Assembly (NCBI GenBank): GCA_000328365.1
Contig: KB295623.1
Span: forward strand, 595,541-659,540
Direction of reading: 5' to 3'
Origin: Capitella teleta
Lineage: Eukaryota; Annelida; Polychaeta; Capitellidae
DNA: 64,000 nucleotides
Shown: in pieces, positions 22,564-34,854 of the stretch
Layout: each line of letters starts with the position of its first letter
Numbering within the stretch: the stretch's first letter is position 1
Notes under the pieces: generated by a model
Told to the model about the DNA's origin: nothing
Seen by the model: only the letters and a program-made list of their open reading frames with translations
The model's database searches: none
Translations under genes and position numbers: made by a program

Positions 22564-25500
22564 ATGACAACAAGCTTCGTCTTGAGCATCGTTGGTGTGC
22601 TATTGGTTGCCATGGAGACTGATAGCCTTGACGTGAACGTGGCTTTGATGGTACCGGCAGTCATCGAGCCACCAGCCATTATGGAGAGCACCGTCTACAA
22701 TACCTTACCTGGCGTAGTGTGTGCAGTGAAAACGATCCAAGACGACGCCCTCCTACCTGGCGTCAATCTCAAGTAAACCCACTTTTAACATCGCAATGCT
22801 TTTCACCTTCTCAATTGCGTAGTTTTACCTGGTTTGACGACAAATGTGAAAGCAAGCAGGCAGCAGGCAAAGCAGTTGAAGCGCACATTGCAGGGACCCA
22901 TGTATTCATAGGTTCTCCGTGTACATATGGTGACCCCCATGCTCACAACACACCCAGTATATTTGTAATCCTGGTTAATATTCTCCCAGCTACTCAATCG
23001 ATTGGTGAACTTGGCGCCTACTGGAACACTCCCGTATTGTCCTGGTTTGCGGCTGGCGCAAGTCTTAACGATAAAACAATATACAACACATTGATACGCA
23101 CATCAGGCCAACTGAACTATCTCGGTGAGTTTATCTTGTGACGTCACAATTACTTAAAGTGAAATTTCCTGATACTTCCTCGCTCCTTAAGGTCGGATGT
23201 TTCTCGGGGTATTCGATACTTATGGCTGGGACCAAGCCGGAGTCATCGGGGTCAATGACCATCCCTACGGTACCATGCGGGCTGCGGTCATAGAAGCCTT
23301 TGAAACGTCTGCAGTTCTCAAACTGAACATTGAACTTCTAATGGATTCAGATGCTAGTGTTCAGGAAATTAAGGCGAAGCTAAGAGTCATCAGGAGTGCA
23401 TGTCGCAGTGAGTCTGGATGTTGCGTGGATTTCGCACCAATCAAGTGTCTCTGTTTGCCCTTTAGTTGTAATTCTACTTATGCCTCTGTCTCGACTCAGA
23501 GACTATATGCTTGCGGCATATGACCTTGACATGACTGAAGGTGATTTTGTTTTCGTGACCGCTGCTGACGATTCTGACGAATGGCTTCGCTTGGGGAATG
23601 AGACTTGGCACAGAGGTGATGATCGAGACAGTGAAGCGCAACGTGCTTTCCATTCGGCTTTAATCGTGAGTTTCCGGCAGGATTCTTGCATTACCCACAA
23701 TGCATCGCATCTTTGTAGGTGACTATGAAACATTCTCATACTGAACAGCCAGGATTTGACAGCTGGGCCTCTAGTTGTCTTGCTCAATCTGCAGTCGAAC
23801 CCTGGATATCCACCTTTCCAACACCTGTATCAGTAAGACCAATTTAAATAGCATTTAATCATAATTATAACATAAATCAACGATGGCACCTCGCAATACG
23901 CATTGTATGATTTTTTTATTGTAATGTGCTGCAAATGTGCATAAAGATGGCGAATACGTGGATGTGAAATGCGATGGTTGGAAATGTGTAATGGTGTTAA
24001 AATCATAATTTATTTATAAGCTTTTGTTTGATTTATTAAGCATTGTCCCAATTAACAAGCTTAGCAAAACATTTCCTATACAATGTATATCATTATTTAA
24101 AGGAGACTCGAATTCCACCCTCACTCTTTCAAAACAGCCGAATGGCTACTCAGCCGTGCTCCACGACACCATCGTACTGTATGCTCGACTCCTGAACAAA
24201 TCCCTTGAGGCTGACACAAGTGGATCTCAGATTGCAAACGGATCTCAACTCTTCCATTTGGCAGAATTTATTGAGTTCAATGGTGATTCTTAATCCTCAA
24301 TGCATCTGTATTCAATTATGCATAATATGTTATACATAAGGTGTTTCTGGGCAAGTGATGATAGACGAGAGTGGTGAACGACCTCTGGATTTTTCAGTCT
24401 GGGACATGTCAATGACCGGTCACTTCCGAACAATCGTTGATGTCGAGTGGTACATCAGAGAGCAGACTGGGGGCCAGAAAGACATTCGCCCGGTGAGCGC
24501 TTGAATATGTCCTTTTGAGGAAAGTATACAATATTAGACGATAAATCTTCATCACAATTTGCCAATTTCGCTCAATGAAACTTTCTTTTTCTCTCTTCCT
24601 TTTTAGAATGTTTCATTGGTGAGTTATGTAATGCACTAGAGTTTCCGAATGTCCACCTTCTCTGTTTTCAAACAGTGTGCCATTCCACTACTGTCTGTAA
24701 CTATTTACCTGTCTCTTATAGTAATTGTGTACTAATCAGTTAAATTAGTATTAGTTTTGAATTGGTAAATAGCTGAATGTACTACCCTTCCCACTTCGAT
24801 TAAACTAACAAACTTAAGTTAAATGAAATATTCATAACTCGAGCTCCTGTTTCTCGAATCTATCAAATTCCTCGATGTTTTCTGATATGCCTGACGACAA
24901 AATTCCTATATGCTGTAAGAAGTTCAAGAATAACACTATCTATAACTCGAAACCTCCATACGTCGGAGAATTGTGTCATTGGAACTTCGAGTAATCGAGG
25001 TTTCACTGTATAAACGGTCATCTACAATCGCAAAAGTAATTTGTTCCCACAGAACACAGATAGTAGAAACGATTACATCATCTGGGGGGACCTTTCAGTT
25101 GGTATTGAGAATGCTCCACCTGCCTTTCCAGCGTGTGGTTTCGAAGATGAGCTCTGTGCGGACCGTGAGTACTCAGTTGCCAAATCATTCAGTAATTGGT
25201 CACAATGGCATTGTAGGTACGCTGGCATACATCATTGGAGGGGTATGCGGAGCACTTGTGTTCTTGATCATCTTAAGTATCATACTTGTAGCTATCATAT
25301 AGTGAGTAGTACGGGCAGCTTCACCACTGTTTTGATTATAATTTATACTTCAGTCGAAAGAAGCAGAGGCAACTCATCGGAAAGACTTGGAAGATTGAAT
25401 ACGATGAGATACTCTTCAGGCAGGCGAGAGGAGGAGCGAGTCAAATTTTTGTAATATATATTTCCCACTTGATAAATTTACTTGCGGTTTAAAATTCTGG

Positions 25501-28087
25501 TAAATTTCATTATGAGCGTTTTACTACAACAGGAGAGTACTCCAACCTTGAGGAGTGACGCACTGTCCAATACCTACTCTACCAAGGGGCAAGTCTTCAC
25601 CAAAGTAGCCTTTGTGAGGAAGTCTCAAGTCGCGGTTAAAGTCATCCACAAGGATCAACTGACTGTCAGGACAGAACTTAGCAGGATGTTGTCCCAGGTG
25701 AATACTTAGGTTAATTATCCACCCGATTAATGAAAAAAAGACACACCTGATCATGATAGTTGAAGGAACTGACTAATACATCGACCTACTTGAACCAGTT
25801 TGTCGCAGCATGTGTAACTCCGCCAAATTTTTGCACTTTGTGGGGATATTGTCCAAAAGGAAGCTTGCAGGTTGGTCAGCTATATCACGTCATTAGTATC
25901 CATTTTGTATCCATACCTGTGCATGACGCCATTTTGAGTCCTGTGCATGACATTAACGACTTCCACCCACACAGGATGTTCTATTTGATGAAAATATTCG
26001 ATTGGATTCCCACTTCAAATTGTCCATTATCACTGATGTTCTCAAGGTTGGTGCCGCTCACCATAAATCTCACTGAGTCTATCTAACCCACATTCAGGGC
26101 ATAGACTTCCTCCACGCTTCCTTCATTGGCCACCATGGAAGGTTAAAATCCTCCAATGTTGTAATCGACAGCAGATGGGTTTGTAAGCTCACGGATTTCG
26201 GCCTCAGCCAGTTGCATGAAGGAGAAATGTTCAACCCGAATAAAGGAGAAGACTCGATATATCAAGGTGAGATACAGACCTCTCCTGTGAACACGAACGC
26301 CGACTCTTCCGCTTTATATAGACTTGCAAGATAAGCTGAAATTTCACATTTATCATTTACACAGCACTGCAATGGACAGCTCCAGAAATCCTGAGGTCAA
26401 CAGCATCCAAATCAGGGTCTAAAAAGGGCGACATGTACAGTTTTGGTATCATCTTCAAAGAGGTGATCAATCGAAGCACGCCTTATCACGAGTATGACAG
26501 TGTATTCAACGCCAAAGGTGAGAGGATCCAGGTTAGACTTGATTTTTACTATTTATATGAGTAGATATCATCGAGAAAGTAACACATCCGAAGGATGGAG
26601 TTTTCTTTCGTCCAACCATTGAATTCCCGGAAGAAGGAGAGCTAAAGCAGTATCTTAGCATCGGACCCAAATGTTGGGCAGAGGATCCTAATACGAGGCC
26701 CACAAGCAGATCCATGCTGAAATTTATTCAGAAGAACTTTAAAGGGTATTTCATAATATATATTTGTATTTTATTTGTATTTGTATTTCTGTCCAATAAT
26801 GAAGATCTACAAATATCATGGACAACATGGTTCGGATGTTGGAGAGATATTCGGATAATTTGGAGGCAATCGTCACTGAAAGAACGACAGAGTTGGCTGA
26901 AGAGAAGAAAAGGACCGAACTGTTGCTGTACAGGATGCTACCAGAGTAAGGCCACCAAGAGACAGCCCAATTAAGCAATAATCTGTGATCAGGACAGTGG
27001 CAAAACGATTGAAAAACGGGGAATCAATCGAAGCTGAACGTTTTGATGAAGTCACAATTTACTTCTCAGACATTGTTGGCTTCACAAGTATCTCATCAGG
27101 CAGTACACCGTTCCAAGTTTGTTGAAATTTCAATCCAAAATCAAACCAAAACATTGAACTCTTCTGTAGGTGGTGAACCTCTTAAATGCATTGTACACGT
27201 TGTTTGACGGTGTCATCACTCGGCACAGAGTTTATAAGGTGTGACCAAGGATACATGATTTTTGTTTCTTCACAAACGCACGCCTTTTGGTACATTTTCA
27301 AAAGGTTGAAACGATCGGTGATGCGTACATGATTGTGAGTGGTTTACCCGATCGAATCGGCAACCAGCACGTGAAGGAAATATCAAACTGCTCCTTGGAT
27401 CTCCTGGAAGCTGTCACCACGTTCCAAATCCCACATTTACCGACGGTGCCGCTGAGAATACGCATTGGATTACATACTGGTGAGCTACGGTGCCTATAAC
27501 GTTGTGATCACGTTATGAATTTCATAGGTGAATGTTCCGCTGGAGTCGTTGGTTTGTCTATGCCCAGGTATAGCCTATTTGGGGACACGGTCAACACCGC
27601 GTCTCGCATGGAATCCAACGGAGAAGGTAAGTCATCATATACACAACATCATCACTGAACTTTGAAGCTTGGGAATTGATACTACGCATCTGATATGCAG
27701 TGTACTATCATCTCTATGTTGTATCTTGGTGCATGACTCCTTCTGGAAACTGTCAATCTCTAATATCTACCTGGTTTCTCCTTTCTCATATATAGTTCTG
27801 CCTGGATGGGATGCCGTATATTTTACCTTTAATGTGTTGCTTCTTCAGAGATGCGTATCCACATCAGCGCCACAACACACGCTGCATTGAATACCTTGGG
27901 CGGTTACCTCTTTGAATGTCGAGGGGAGATTCCGATCAAAGGAAAAGGGACAATGACCACCTACTGGCTGCTGGGCAAGGAACCGACCCGACCCTCACCC
28001 CCGCAAGGAGGCAAACTCAGTCCTCTGCTCAAAGTGACGACACTCCCGGAAATCCAGACCCGCATCACTCCTGTGGACGATTGTTAG
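22564..28087 (+). CDS. receptor guanylate cyclase, natriuretic-peptide-receptor type
   Basis: About 1,119 aa in 24 exons: 22564-22772, 22823-22929, 22990-23124, 23192-23407, 23466-23665, 23719-23832, ~24060-24282 (start uncertain), 24341-24492, 24607-24618, 25053-25164, 25217-25301, 25354-25450, 25533-25697, 25760-25870, 25975-26046, 26098-26266, 26365-26517, 26565-26745, 26805-26945, 26993-27116, 27170-27238, 27305-27479, 27528-27626, 27849-28087. Order: signal peptide, ANF-receptor ligand domain ([19 protein letters not shown]), one membrane segment ([20 protein letters not shown], ~500-520), kinase homology domain ([23 protein letters not shown] without the catalytic Asp, TDFGLS), signalling helix ([20 protein letters not shown]), cyclase ([40 protein letters not shown]). 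It makes cGMP on ligand binding. The usual RYC is RYS here. Exon 9 is 12 nt. Poly(A) signal at 28284-28289. Confidence 0.93.
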
Positions 28088-29151
28088 ATTTCTGAATAGT
28101 GTTTTTACTTGTAGTTTGTGTATCATGTGTGCTCTTTTGTATGGTGCAAGAAGCACATTCTCCCTAATTCGTTCTTTCATTTTATCTTTATTTTTTCGAG
28201 TTTTGAGGGGACACGAAGCAGATATCTTTTTAATCGCTTCAAAGAGCAGGAGTTTGCAGAGTAAAACAATAGATTGGACCAATAATAAAACAAGATAATT
28301 GATTCAATTTAGAAGCACACCTGGTATATGTATCACAAAATGAAAGGAACACGAATACAAAGAACTGTATGGTTTAAGATTTTTATAGAATTTTCTGAAA
28401 TAATATTCTGTTGAGAAAATGAAATGCTTGAATGAAGAGGAAAGAGGAAGTGGATGTAAAAATATGTTAAACCAAAAAATGTTCAGACGGCGGAAACTTT
28501 AGCTTTCAAAAACATAAAGTTTTAAATAATATACAAATATTGATTTACTGCTAAGGAAGTTTTAGTTTCTAACTTGTGTTCAGTGCTAAAAATGAATGCT
28601 CCCTTTAGTGAATTTCTCAAAGCTTTTTTGAGATATTATATCAGACAAGCTGAAGTACCCTCGTGTTTTTTCGGGGTTCGTATTAGGCGATGATGGAAAT
28701 AATATACGATCCGATAAATTATATATTCGTTTGCAATGCGTTTTTTTTTCCGACTGAAAAACCGAGCTCTCCTGGTGCACTTTGACTGGTTCGTTGAAGC
28801 ATCAATTTATCAATGAGGTTACTTGTAGCCATATATGTAGCTAGCATTATGCACGGGATAAGTTCGCCTGGATAATTATCTGAGCATAAGAATACAGTTC
28901 GATTTCATTGGCTCCCTCGACCATGCTTTCTGGCGATGTGGACCAATTTCACACCACACCGCCAGTATTAATGCTAAACTTGATTATATTCACCACTGAT
29001 TGATATCGAAAATATGATACCACTTGTTTCGAATATTTGCGCGTAATGTGCATTTTAATTTTCTTCGCATGTCACATTAAATTCCTTCTGCTAGAATATT
29101 CTCACGCTAAACACGCGACCGAATACAACGTCGTAATCCTGTAGTATCTGT

Positions 29152-29190
<39 letters not shown>

Positions 29191-29354
29191 GAAAAAGAGC
29201 CCGCTTCAGATTTATGCATCAAATACGGGACATTTAGAAGCCGTCGCAATAAATGGCTCTCATTTATCTTTAGTGGAATAATTGTGTGCTCGATATGTAA
29301 TCGTAAAATCAGGAGTATTTAAGACAAAGTGCAATTCAGCAGGCGATGTTTATT
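28088..29354. other. intergenic
   Basis: The first ~200 bp are the cyclase 3' UTR, with AATAAA at 28284-28289. The remainder is AT-rich with a poly(A) tract (29154-29184). No coding frame or known repeat was recognised. Confidence 0.5.
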
Positions 29355-29910
29355 CTAGGTTTTCCGTTGGCTTTGTGGAGGCGTCATTGCATACGCTACA
29401 ATCGGGCCATACGAACACAACCACGCCAGCATCATGACGCTCAGAGGAGGGACGAACACCCCTGACCACGATACACAACTCATGTGGCAGTTCTCCAAGT
29501 CAACTTTCATTCTCTTAACGTGCGGACTACACTGGAACATGCACATTCTGCGGTAGAAGCCTCGACCCTCAATACCGGCTTGACGAGCACCGTAAACAAC
29601 TTTCCCTGAAATACAACTGGGAAGATCCCTCTCTCTCTCACGCGCGCGCTAATTAAAAGTCACCAATGAAGATCTGGCCATAGAGGCAATGTACCTGCGA
29701 ACAGTACGTCCAAAGGTATCCTAATGTGTGGAGCGAGACTCGCGAAATCGTATCGAAGCCGCGTTGAGTCTGTTTGCTGACAATCTCTAACTTATAAACT
29801 GTCAATCCTTGTCTGTGCCCAACAAAATAATGATTTGGCGTTCTGCGACCAAACGGCGGCATTTCATTCAGCCCTGAAGACACATCTGCTTCAGCACCGC
29901 ACGGACACAC
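29355..29910 (-). other. unassigned minus-strand open frames, possible two-exon remnant
   Basis: Base composition is coding-like. A frame from a TTTCAG acceptor (about 29609) reads KVVYGARQAGIEGRGFYRRM ... CVSWSGVFVPPLSVMMLAWL and stops at 29355; it contains one possible membrane helix. Upstream, beyond an ~85-bp interval with a CAG|GTACAT donor, one frame (29910-29694) gives TPNHYFVGHRQGLTVYKLEI. Another, phase-compatible with the downstream exon, gives ASLAPHIRIPLDVLFAG. No family is recognised. On the plus strand, about 29860-29930 reads AAFHSALKTHLLQHR, a motif common at the tail of LINE reverse transcriptases, so part may be an old LINE end. It may be a real gene end, a pseudogene or a repeat. 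Confidence 0.3.
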
Positions 29911-30284
29911 TTCATTCGGCCGTCTGCTGAGGATCCAAACATGTTCTCCATTTTAAAGAGGCATCACGGATTCAAAAAAGAAAAAAAAAAAAAAAAAAAA
30001 AAAAAAAAGGAAAGGAGAATAGAAGTTGAAATGCGTGCTACAGTGCATCTCAAATTGGTGAGGGCGAGAATAACAACTTACAAAGAGCATGAGAACAGTA
30101 CTTTAACCAATTTATTTCACTCAATAAACGAGCAAGTCGTGGCACACGCCAGTAACAGAGTCGTCATAATTTCATGAGTACCCATAACTATTTAATGTCT
30201 TCAAGTCCATCCTATACTCAACAAATTTCCAGCAACAATCTCTCATCCAATCACAGCGACTTGACGTCATAATTATGGATGACG

Positions 30285-31036
30285 TCATTTATCAGGTGTC
30301 TCTTTCCACACTTGGCGTGCGGCAATTGCAGAAAGCAGAGCAGGGAGAAGGTATAGAAACGCGGCCACCAAAGGAAAGGCGAAGGCCCAGGATAAATTTT
30401 CCCTGTTTTTGTCACCGTATAGGCAGGCCCCAGTTAAACTGAGCAACGCTGAGAAAATCATAGGCATAATGTTAGTCATAACCCGGTAATATAAGTTGCA
30501 CTGTGAATCATTTGATTTCTATATAATACAAACGAAATAATTTATTTGTAGATTCAAAGAAATAATATTATGGATGATTTACCTGAGATGAGGAAAAATA
30601 CACAGCAGATTATGCAAGTATATTTGCTTGGTCCCCTGAAACTCCATACAACGGTTGTGATCATGGACAGAAGAGCGAAGAACAACGACGCCGATAAAAC
30701 GCCCTGGGAAGCTCTCAACCAATCTGAATCAGACGAGAAATTGCATTAATAGGATAAATAAAAACAATGCCTGAATAACAAATAATCCTACTGACGTTTG
30801 CTTAGATCCGTGGGTAACCTAATCCTACCTGGCCAATCGCCTGTTGACTCCAATATACCGCACATCTCCTTCTGGTCAGTGGTTGAAATGCCGCACCATT
30901 GCCATAAGCCAGTGTGGGTGTCAATTCCCTGTTTTTCGACCCACGTCCAGTATGGCGCTACGTATCCCACGATGAAGAGGATCCCAGAGATGGATCCGCT
31001 GACCAGGATAGCACCCAGCAGCGCATTTAGGTTCAT
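30285..31036 (-). CDS. claudin/PMP22-superfamily four-pass membrane protein (copy 1)
   Basis: Three exons (minus): 31036-30829, 30723-30583 and 30448-30285, phase 1 at both junctions, giving 170 aa. ATG at 31036. Four hydrophobic segments occur: ALLGAILVSGSISGILFIVG; SASLFFALLSMITTVVW; CIICCVFFLISALLSLTGAC; and FAFPLVAAFLYLLPALLSAI. The first extracellular loop carries YWTW...GLWQWC...MC, matching the W-GLW-C-C signature of claudins and relatives. The C-terminal tail is short (KETPDK) and does not look like a PDZ-binding end. Such proteins form or regulate cell-cell contacts, but a barrier role cannot be assumed. A minus-strand AATAAA lies at 30116-30111. It is a neighbour and likely paralogue of 31773-32608. 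Confidence 0.82.
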
Positions 31037-31772
31037 CACTGCTTGGAATTAATCCCTTTCTGATCGCATTCGGATCATGTTGAGCAGCGACCTTAGCGGG
31101 TTGCTATTTGTTTGATGTTTGTTTCCTGGATAACAATAGTTGCCCCTGGTTACTGGGTCGATTTTAATCACCCGTGTCCCGGAAATTAAAGGGGGTTCTC
31201 TATGGTCACGAGACGGGTTCGGGGTTTCAAGGGTATGCTGCCAAGTTAATTTAAGGCCATGAATTGTGGATATGGAGCCGTATCAACAACCACACTGCGA
31301 TGTCCTGGCATTAGATTCGTATTGGCTATGCTGCCTATGCATAATTAAGGCCTCGGATGATCGAGTACTGTACTGGCTACATATAATTATAGCTACAAGT
31401 AAAATTAGGGATGAATTGCTTTTGCGATAAATTATGTTTTTCACAACACGATATTTTCATTCTTAAATTTCTCTTTGAACTACAATAGCGATTGTTTGGA
31501 CCAAACATTCCAACAATCTTATTCAAGAGTTTCTAGACAATGATGTAATACAATTGCTCTAGCATTCCAATGCACCTCATTTTCTTTTTCCAAGATTTAT
31601 TTCAACGATTTACGTCAGAAAAGGATGAAAATCGCATTGGGATAAGAATTATGCGAATAACTTTAATATTGTCAGTGATATAATAAGACGTTTTATTTTC
31701 ACAGCAATAAACATTCAAGTAATAAACATAATATGCACAGTTATTTTTTATTTATGTTCTTTGCTGTTGGGT

Positions 31773-32608
31773 TCAATCTTCTTCCAAAGGATGCACTTTA
31801 TTGACATTACACGACGCAACGGCTGCGATTATTCCGCTAACAACAAAAAACACACTCCCCACGACCGTTAACCAAAGTGCCCAGGAAAGGTGTTCGAGTT
31901 CAAATTCTGACATCATGCCAAACACTGCCACCGAAATCACTCCGAAAATACCTTGAAATGTAACCATGGCATCATTGCATAGCATTAAAATCATAAATGC
32001 AATTCTCACCAGCCAAGATGTAGAGAAGAGAAGCCAGAGCACATACAACCGTTGATGGTCCACTGCAGATCCATACAAATGTGCAGATCAGTGCTCCGAT
32101 GGCGCACAGCAGGCCGATACTGGCCATTGCTTCCGCTGCTGGCAGCCATGCTGTGCAGGGTGGATAACAAATTATGTACCTGTATCAATCATGATCGTGG
32201 AATTCTAAGTATAGTTTGTGGGCGCAGTACTGGTTACTGGTTTCTAACAATAATTAACTTCCAATTTGCATAATTAATCAATTAATCAATTATAACATCA
32301 TGTTGTATTGGTCAGAATTGACCTGTTTACTAGTGTTTAGTGACAGTTCTCTAGAACTTAATACTTGAGGCATATATCTTACCTTCAGTGAGCCCTTCAT
32401 CGGCGTTGAATATTACAATGCACTCAGAGTTGAGATCCTGTTGATCACAGAAGAGAAACAGTCCCCCGTACACACTACTGGTTCCAGAGTTCCCAGCAGC
32501 AGGTACTTCAATTTTGAACCAATATGGCGACGCAAACCCCACGCAAAAGACGAGGACAGCAACCAGCGCGACGCCGAGACAGGCGCCGAGGAGTGAGGAC
32601 CCTGCCAT
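31773..32608 (-). CDS. claudin/PMP22-superfamily four-pass membrane protein (copy 2)
   Basis: Three exons (minus): 32608-32383, 32150-32010 and 31951-31773, again phase 1 at both junctions, giving 181 aa. ATG 32608 begins MAGSSLLGACLGVALVAVLV, the first membrane segment. The first loop reads SPYWFKI ... GGLFLFC ... SEC, so the claudin GLW is GLF here. Segments two to four are ASIGLLCAIGALICTFVWIC, VVCALASLLYILAGIFGVIS and LWLTVVGSVFFVVSGIIAAV. The C-terminus is acidic (HPLEED). The second exon is 141 nt, exactly as in copy 1, and intron positions agree, so the two arose by tandem duplication. The same frame is open upstream of 32608, so a longer N-terminus cannot be excluded. Confidence 0.8.
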
Positions 32609-34052
32609 GGAGGTGCTGGCTCCGAATGAGATGCACCGCGACGCAGAACCACGAGCGGCGCAAGGGTAAGAACACCACTCATGCATAAGTGATTTGTTTA
32701 ATTCGTGATTGGCATGCGAGTGATGTTGGTGCCTCAAAATACCAAACAAAACTCGTTGCTATAACAGTGGTGCAGTTTTCTCCTTGCAAACGAGTAAAAT
32801 ATTATTTTGGTAGTAATCTGCTGAGAAATTAAAATTATTTTTAATTCTAATCGCACTCCAATGAAACCTCATGAGAACCACGATGCCAACAGACGAACAA
32901 TGCATGGGGCATTACGAATCAATCGATAGTACTGCTAAGGTACACCACCGCACAATTTATTGATGCCCTCATTTCAGTGTTGTTGTTGTTCGGGGTTTTT
33001 TTATACTTTTTTTTACTTATATAACTCACATAATTCTGGTTTTTGTGGGGCGATTTTGTGAGACTATTCATTAAGTAATCATGCAATATCAAGAATTATC
33101 GGAAAATTAATATTTCATATTTGTGCTGCTGCTTTTTGAGCGAGCTTCTGACTTAGAAGCGATCAGTCATAATTTCGCAGACGGTCGTCAAATCGACAAA
33201 TTCCAACTTCGAATCATAATATTTAAAATTTTTAATATTTCTGTGTTGATGTTAATGTTCTGAATTTAATACTGGCAGTTGGTCTTAATGAGATAATTCA
33301 TTACTTGGCCATTTGAATCGTGCGCTGAGCACAATGGACACAAGGTGGACCGCTTTTCTGACATCAATGCTTCGATTGTTGGTGCTTTTTGCTGAATAAA
33401 TTCACAGTCAGCGCTTACAATTTGAATTCTTATACAGCCATTAACTGACACTAGTCATGCACCGGCCATAAGATTGTTCAGAGCATACAGTCATACTAAT
33501 TATCGTTATAGCAGTTGCTCTTCTTTAAATATTTTCAACAGGTATAGCTTCAGCATGAAAATTCCGCTATCCTGCACCCACTGCCTCATCATTGCTTGTG
33601 CCTGGCGGAGGATGAAGTGAGAACGCTTTGATTTGATGGCCTGTGCGAATGCATTTTCTATACTCAATGCCTATTCCTGTATGATGTGACAGCTGTGTCA
33701 TGTACTGACTATTGTTTGTGCATCCTGTACACTTTTTGCAACTCTTTTCTCTAATTTTGTTTATTATAATTACATGTATCAAGGTTTTTTTCTGGGGTTA
33801 AATGCCTATATGAACTAATATTCCTTCGTTTTTATACTTTTCGTCATGCAGATCAATTCCAGTGACAGGATGGAGTTGCCTGCAAGTTGGGTCAGTCATT
33901 TCACGGTGAATAAAATCTATCGCTGTAATCATGGAAATTAATATTTATTTCATTGATAAGCTAAAAAGGAGGATCCATGAGAGCAGGTGAAATAAATGGG
34001 TCAGACGAATGCTTCATTTCTACATGGTCAAATAACTGACGTCAATTTACTT
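32609..34052. other. intergenic, promoter side of the claudin-like pair
   Basis: No gene recognised. The DNA is AT-rich with short poly(T) runs at about 32998-33015. Open frames at 33266-33451 and 33567-33782 are short and random-looking. Confidence 0.45.
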
Positions 34053-34483
34053 TTAATTTAGAGTGACTTCCATTGCGAAGTATAGGAGGCAAGCGTGCAC
34101 TCTGGCTGACCTTTTTACTGTTTCGGGATGAGAAACATGGTAGGTGTCCTAGAAAATCGCTTGTTAAAATAAGAAAAATAGCGAAAAATATTTTGTTTTC
34201 GCGCCTGACTGGTGGCAAAATGATTATTCTATCTATTTCCGAAAAGAAAATAAAAAATATCCAGGGGTTTAGTCGCAGGACACGCTGATATGACGAGGCC
34301 CATTGTAAAAGATGGGCAACTCGGTATTTCATCACAGGGTCTGACGTCACGCCTAATTAGCAATATATCTCCCGCGAAATCGTTAGGGATGATATTCCTT
34401 GTGTGGGCCAGGCATAGGAATCATTTTTGGTGCATCAAATAACGACTTAAAGTCCATTTTTAAACAGTTCTCCCTCCCTTTAA
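34053..34483. mobile_element. TTAA-flanked MITE (piggyBac-like), copy 2, inverted
   Basis: The right end CAGTTCTCCCTCCCTTTAA (34465-34483) is the reverse complement of the left end of the element at 7561. Shared blocks continue leftwards: GCCTGGCCCACACAAGG, GATTTCGCGGGAGATATAT, GCGTGACGTCA, CGTGTCCTGCGACTAAACCCC, and ACTTCGCAATGG (all in reverse). It lacks about 125 bp present in copy 1 between the AGTGCAC and GCCTCCTATAC blocks, and its left boundary, near TTAA 34053-34056, is approximate. Confidence 0.65.
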
Positions 34484-34854
34484 TGGAATGCATCCGGTTG
34501 CCATTATGATTCCAATTGTTTTAGCAATCTGGTTTGTTAAATATTTTCTGTGAGCTGTCGAGGTAGCGACCCACAGCGGCAGTGCGTAACAACAGAACGT
34601 CCGCCCGAAGCAGACAATTGACTTGTTATAGAAATCATAATGTAATCATGGATTGGTTTTCATAATGTACTTATAAGGGGCATTCATAACGTTGCTCTGA
34701 AGATTGCCTTTCTCGATTTCCAGTTGGACGATTTGTAACATAGTTCGGATTTCACACCCTTCTGGTTCACTGCTCCTGCCTATAAATTCATGAAATTTAA
34801 TTGGCAAAGCTGTCAAAAGGGGCGCCTCGGTGCATATGTTACTCAAGTGTTAGT

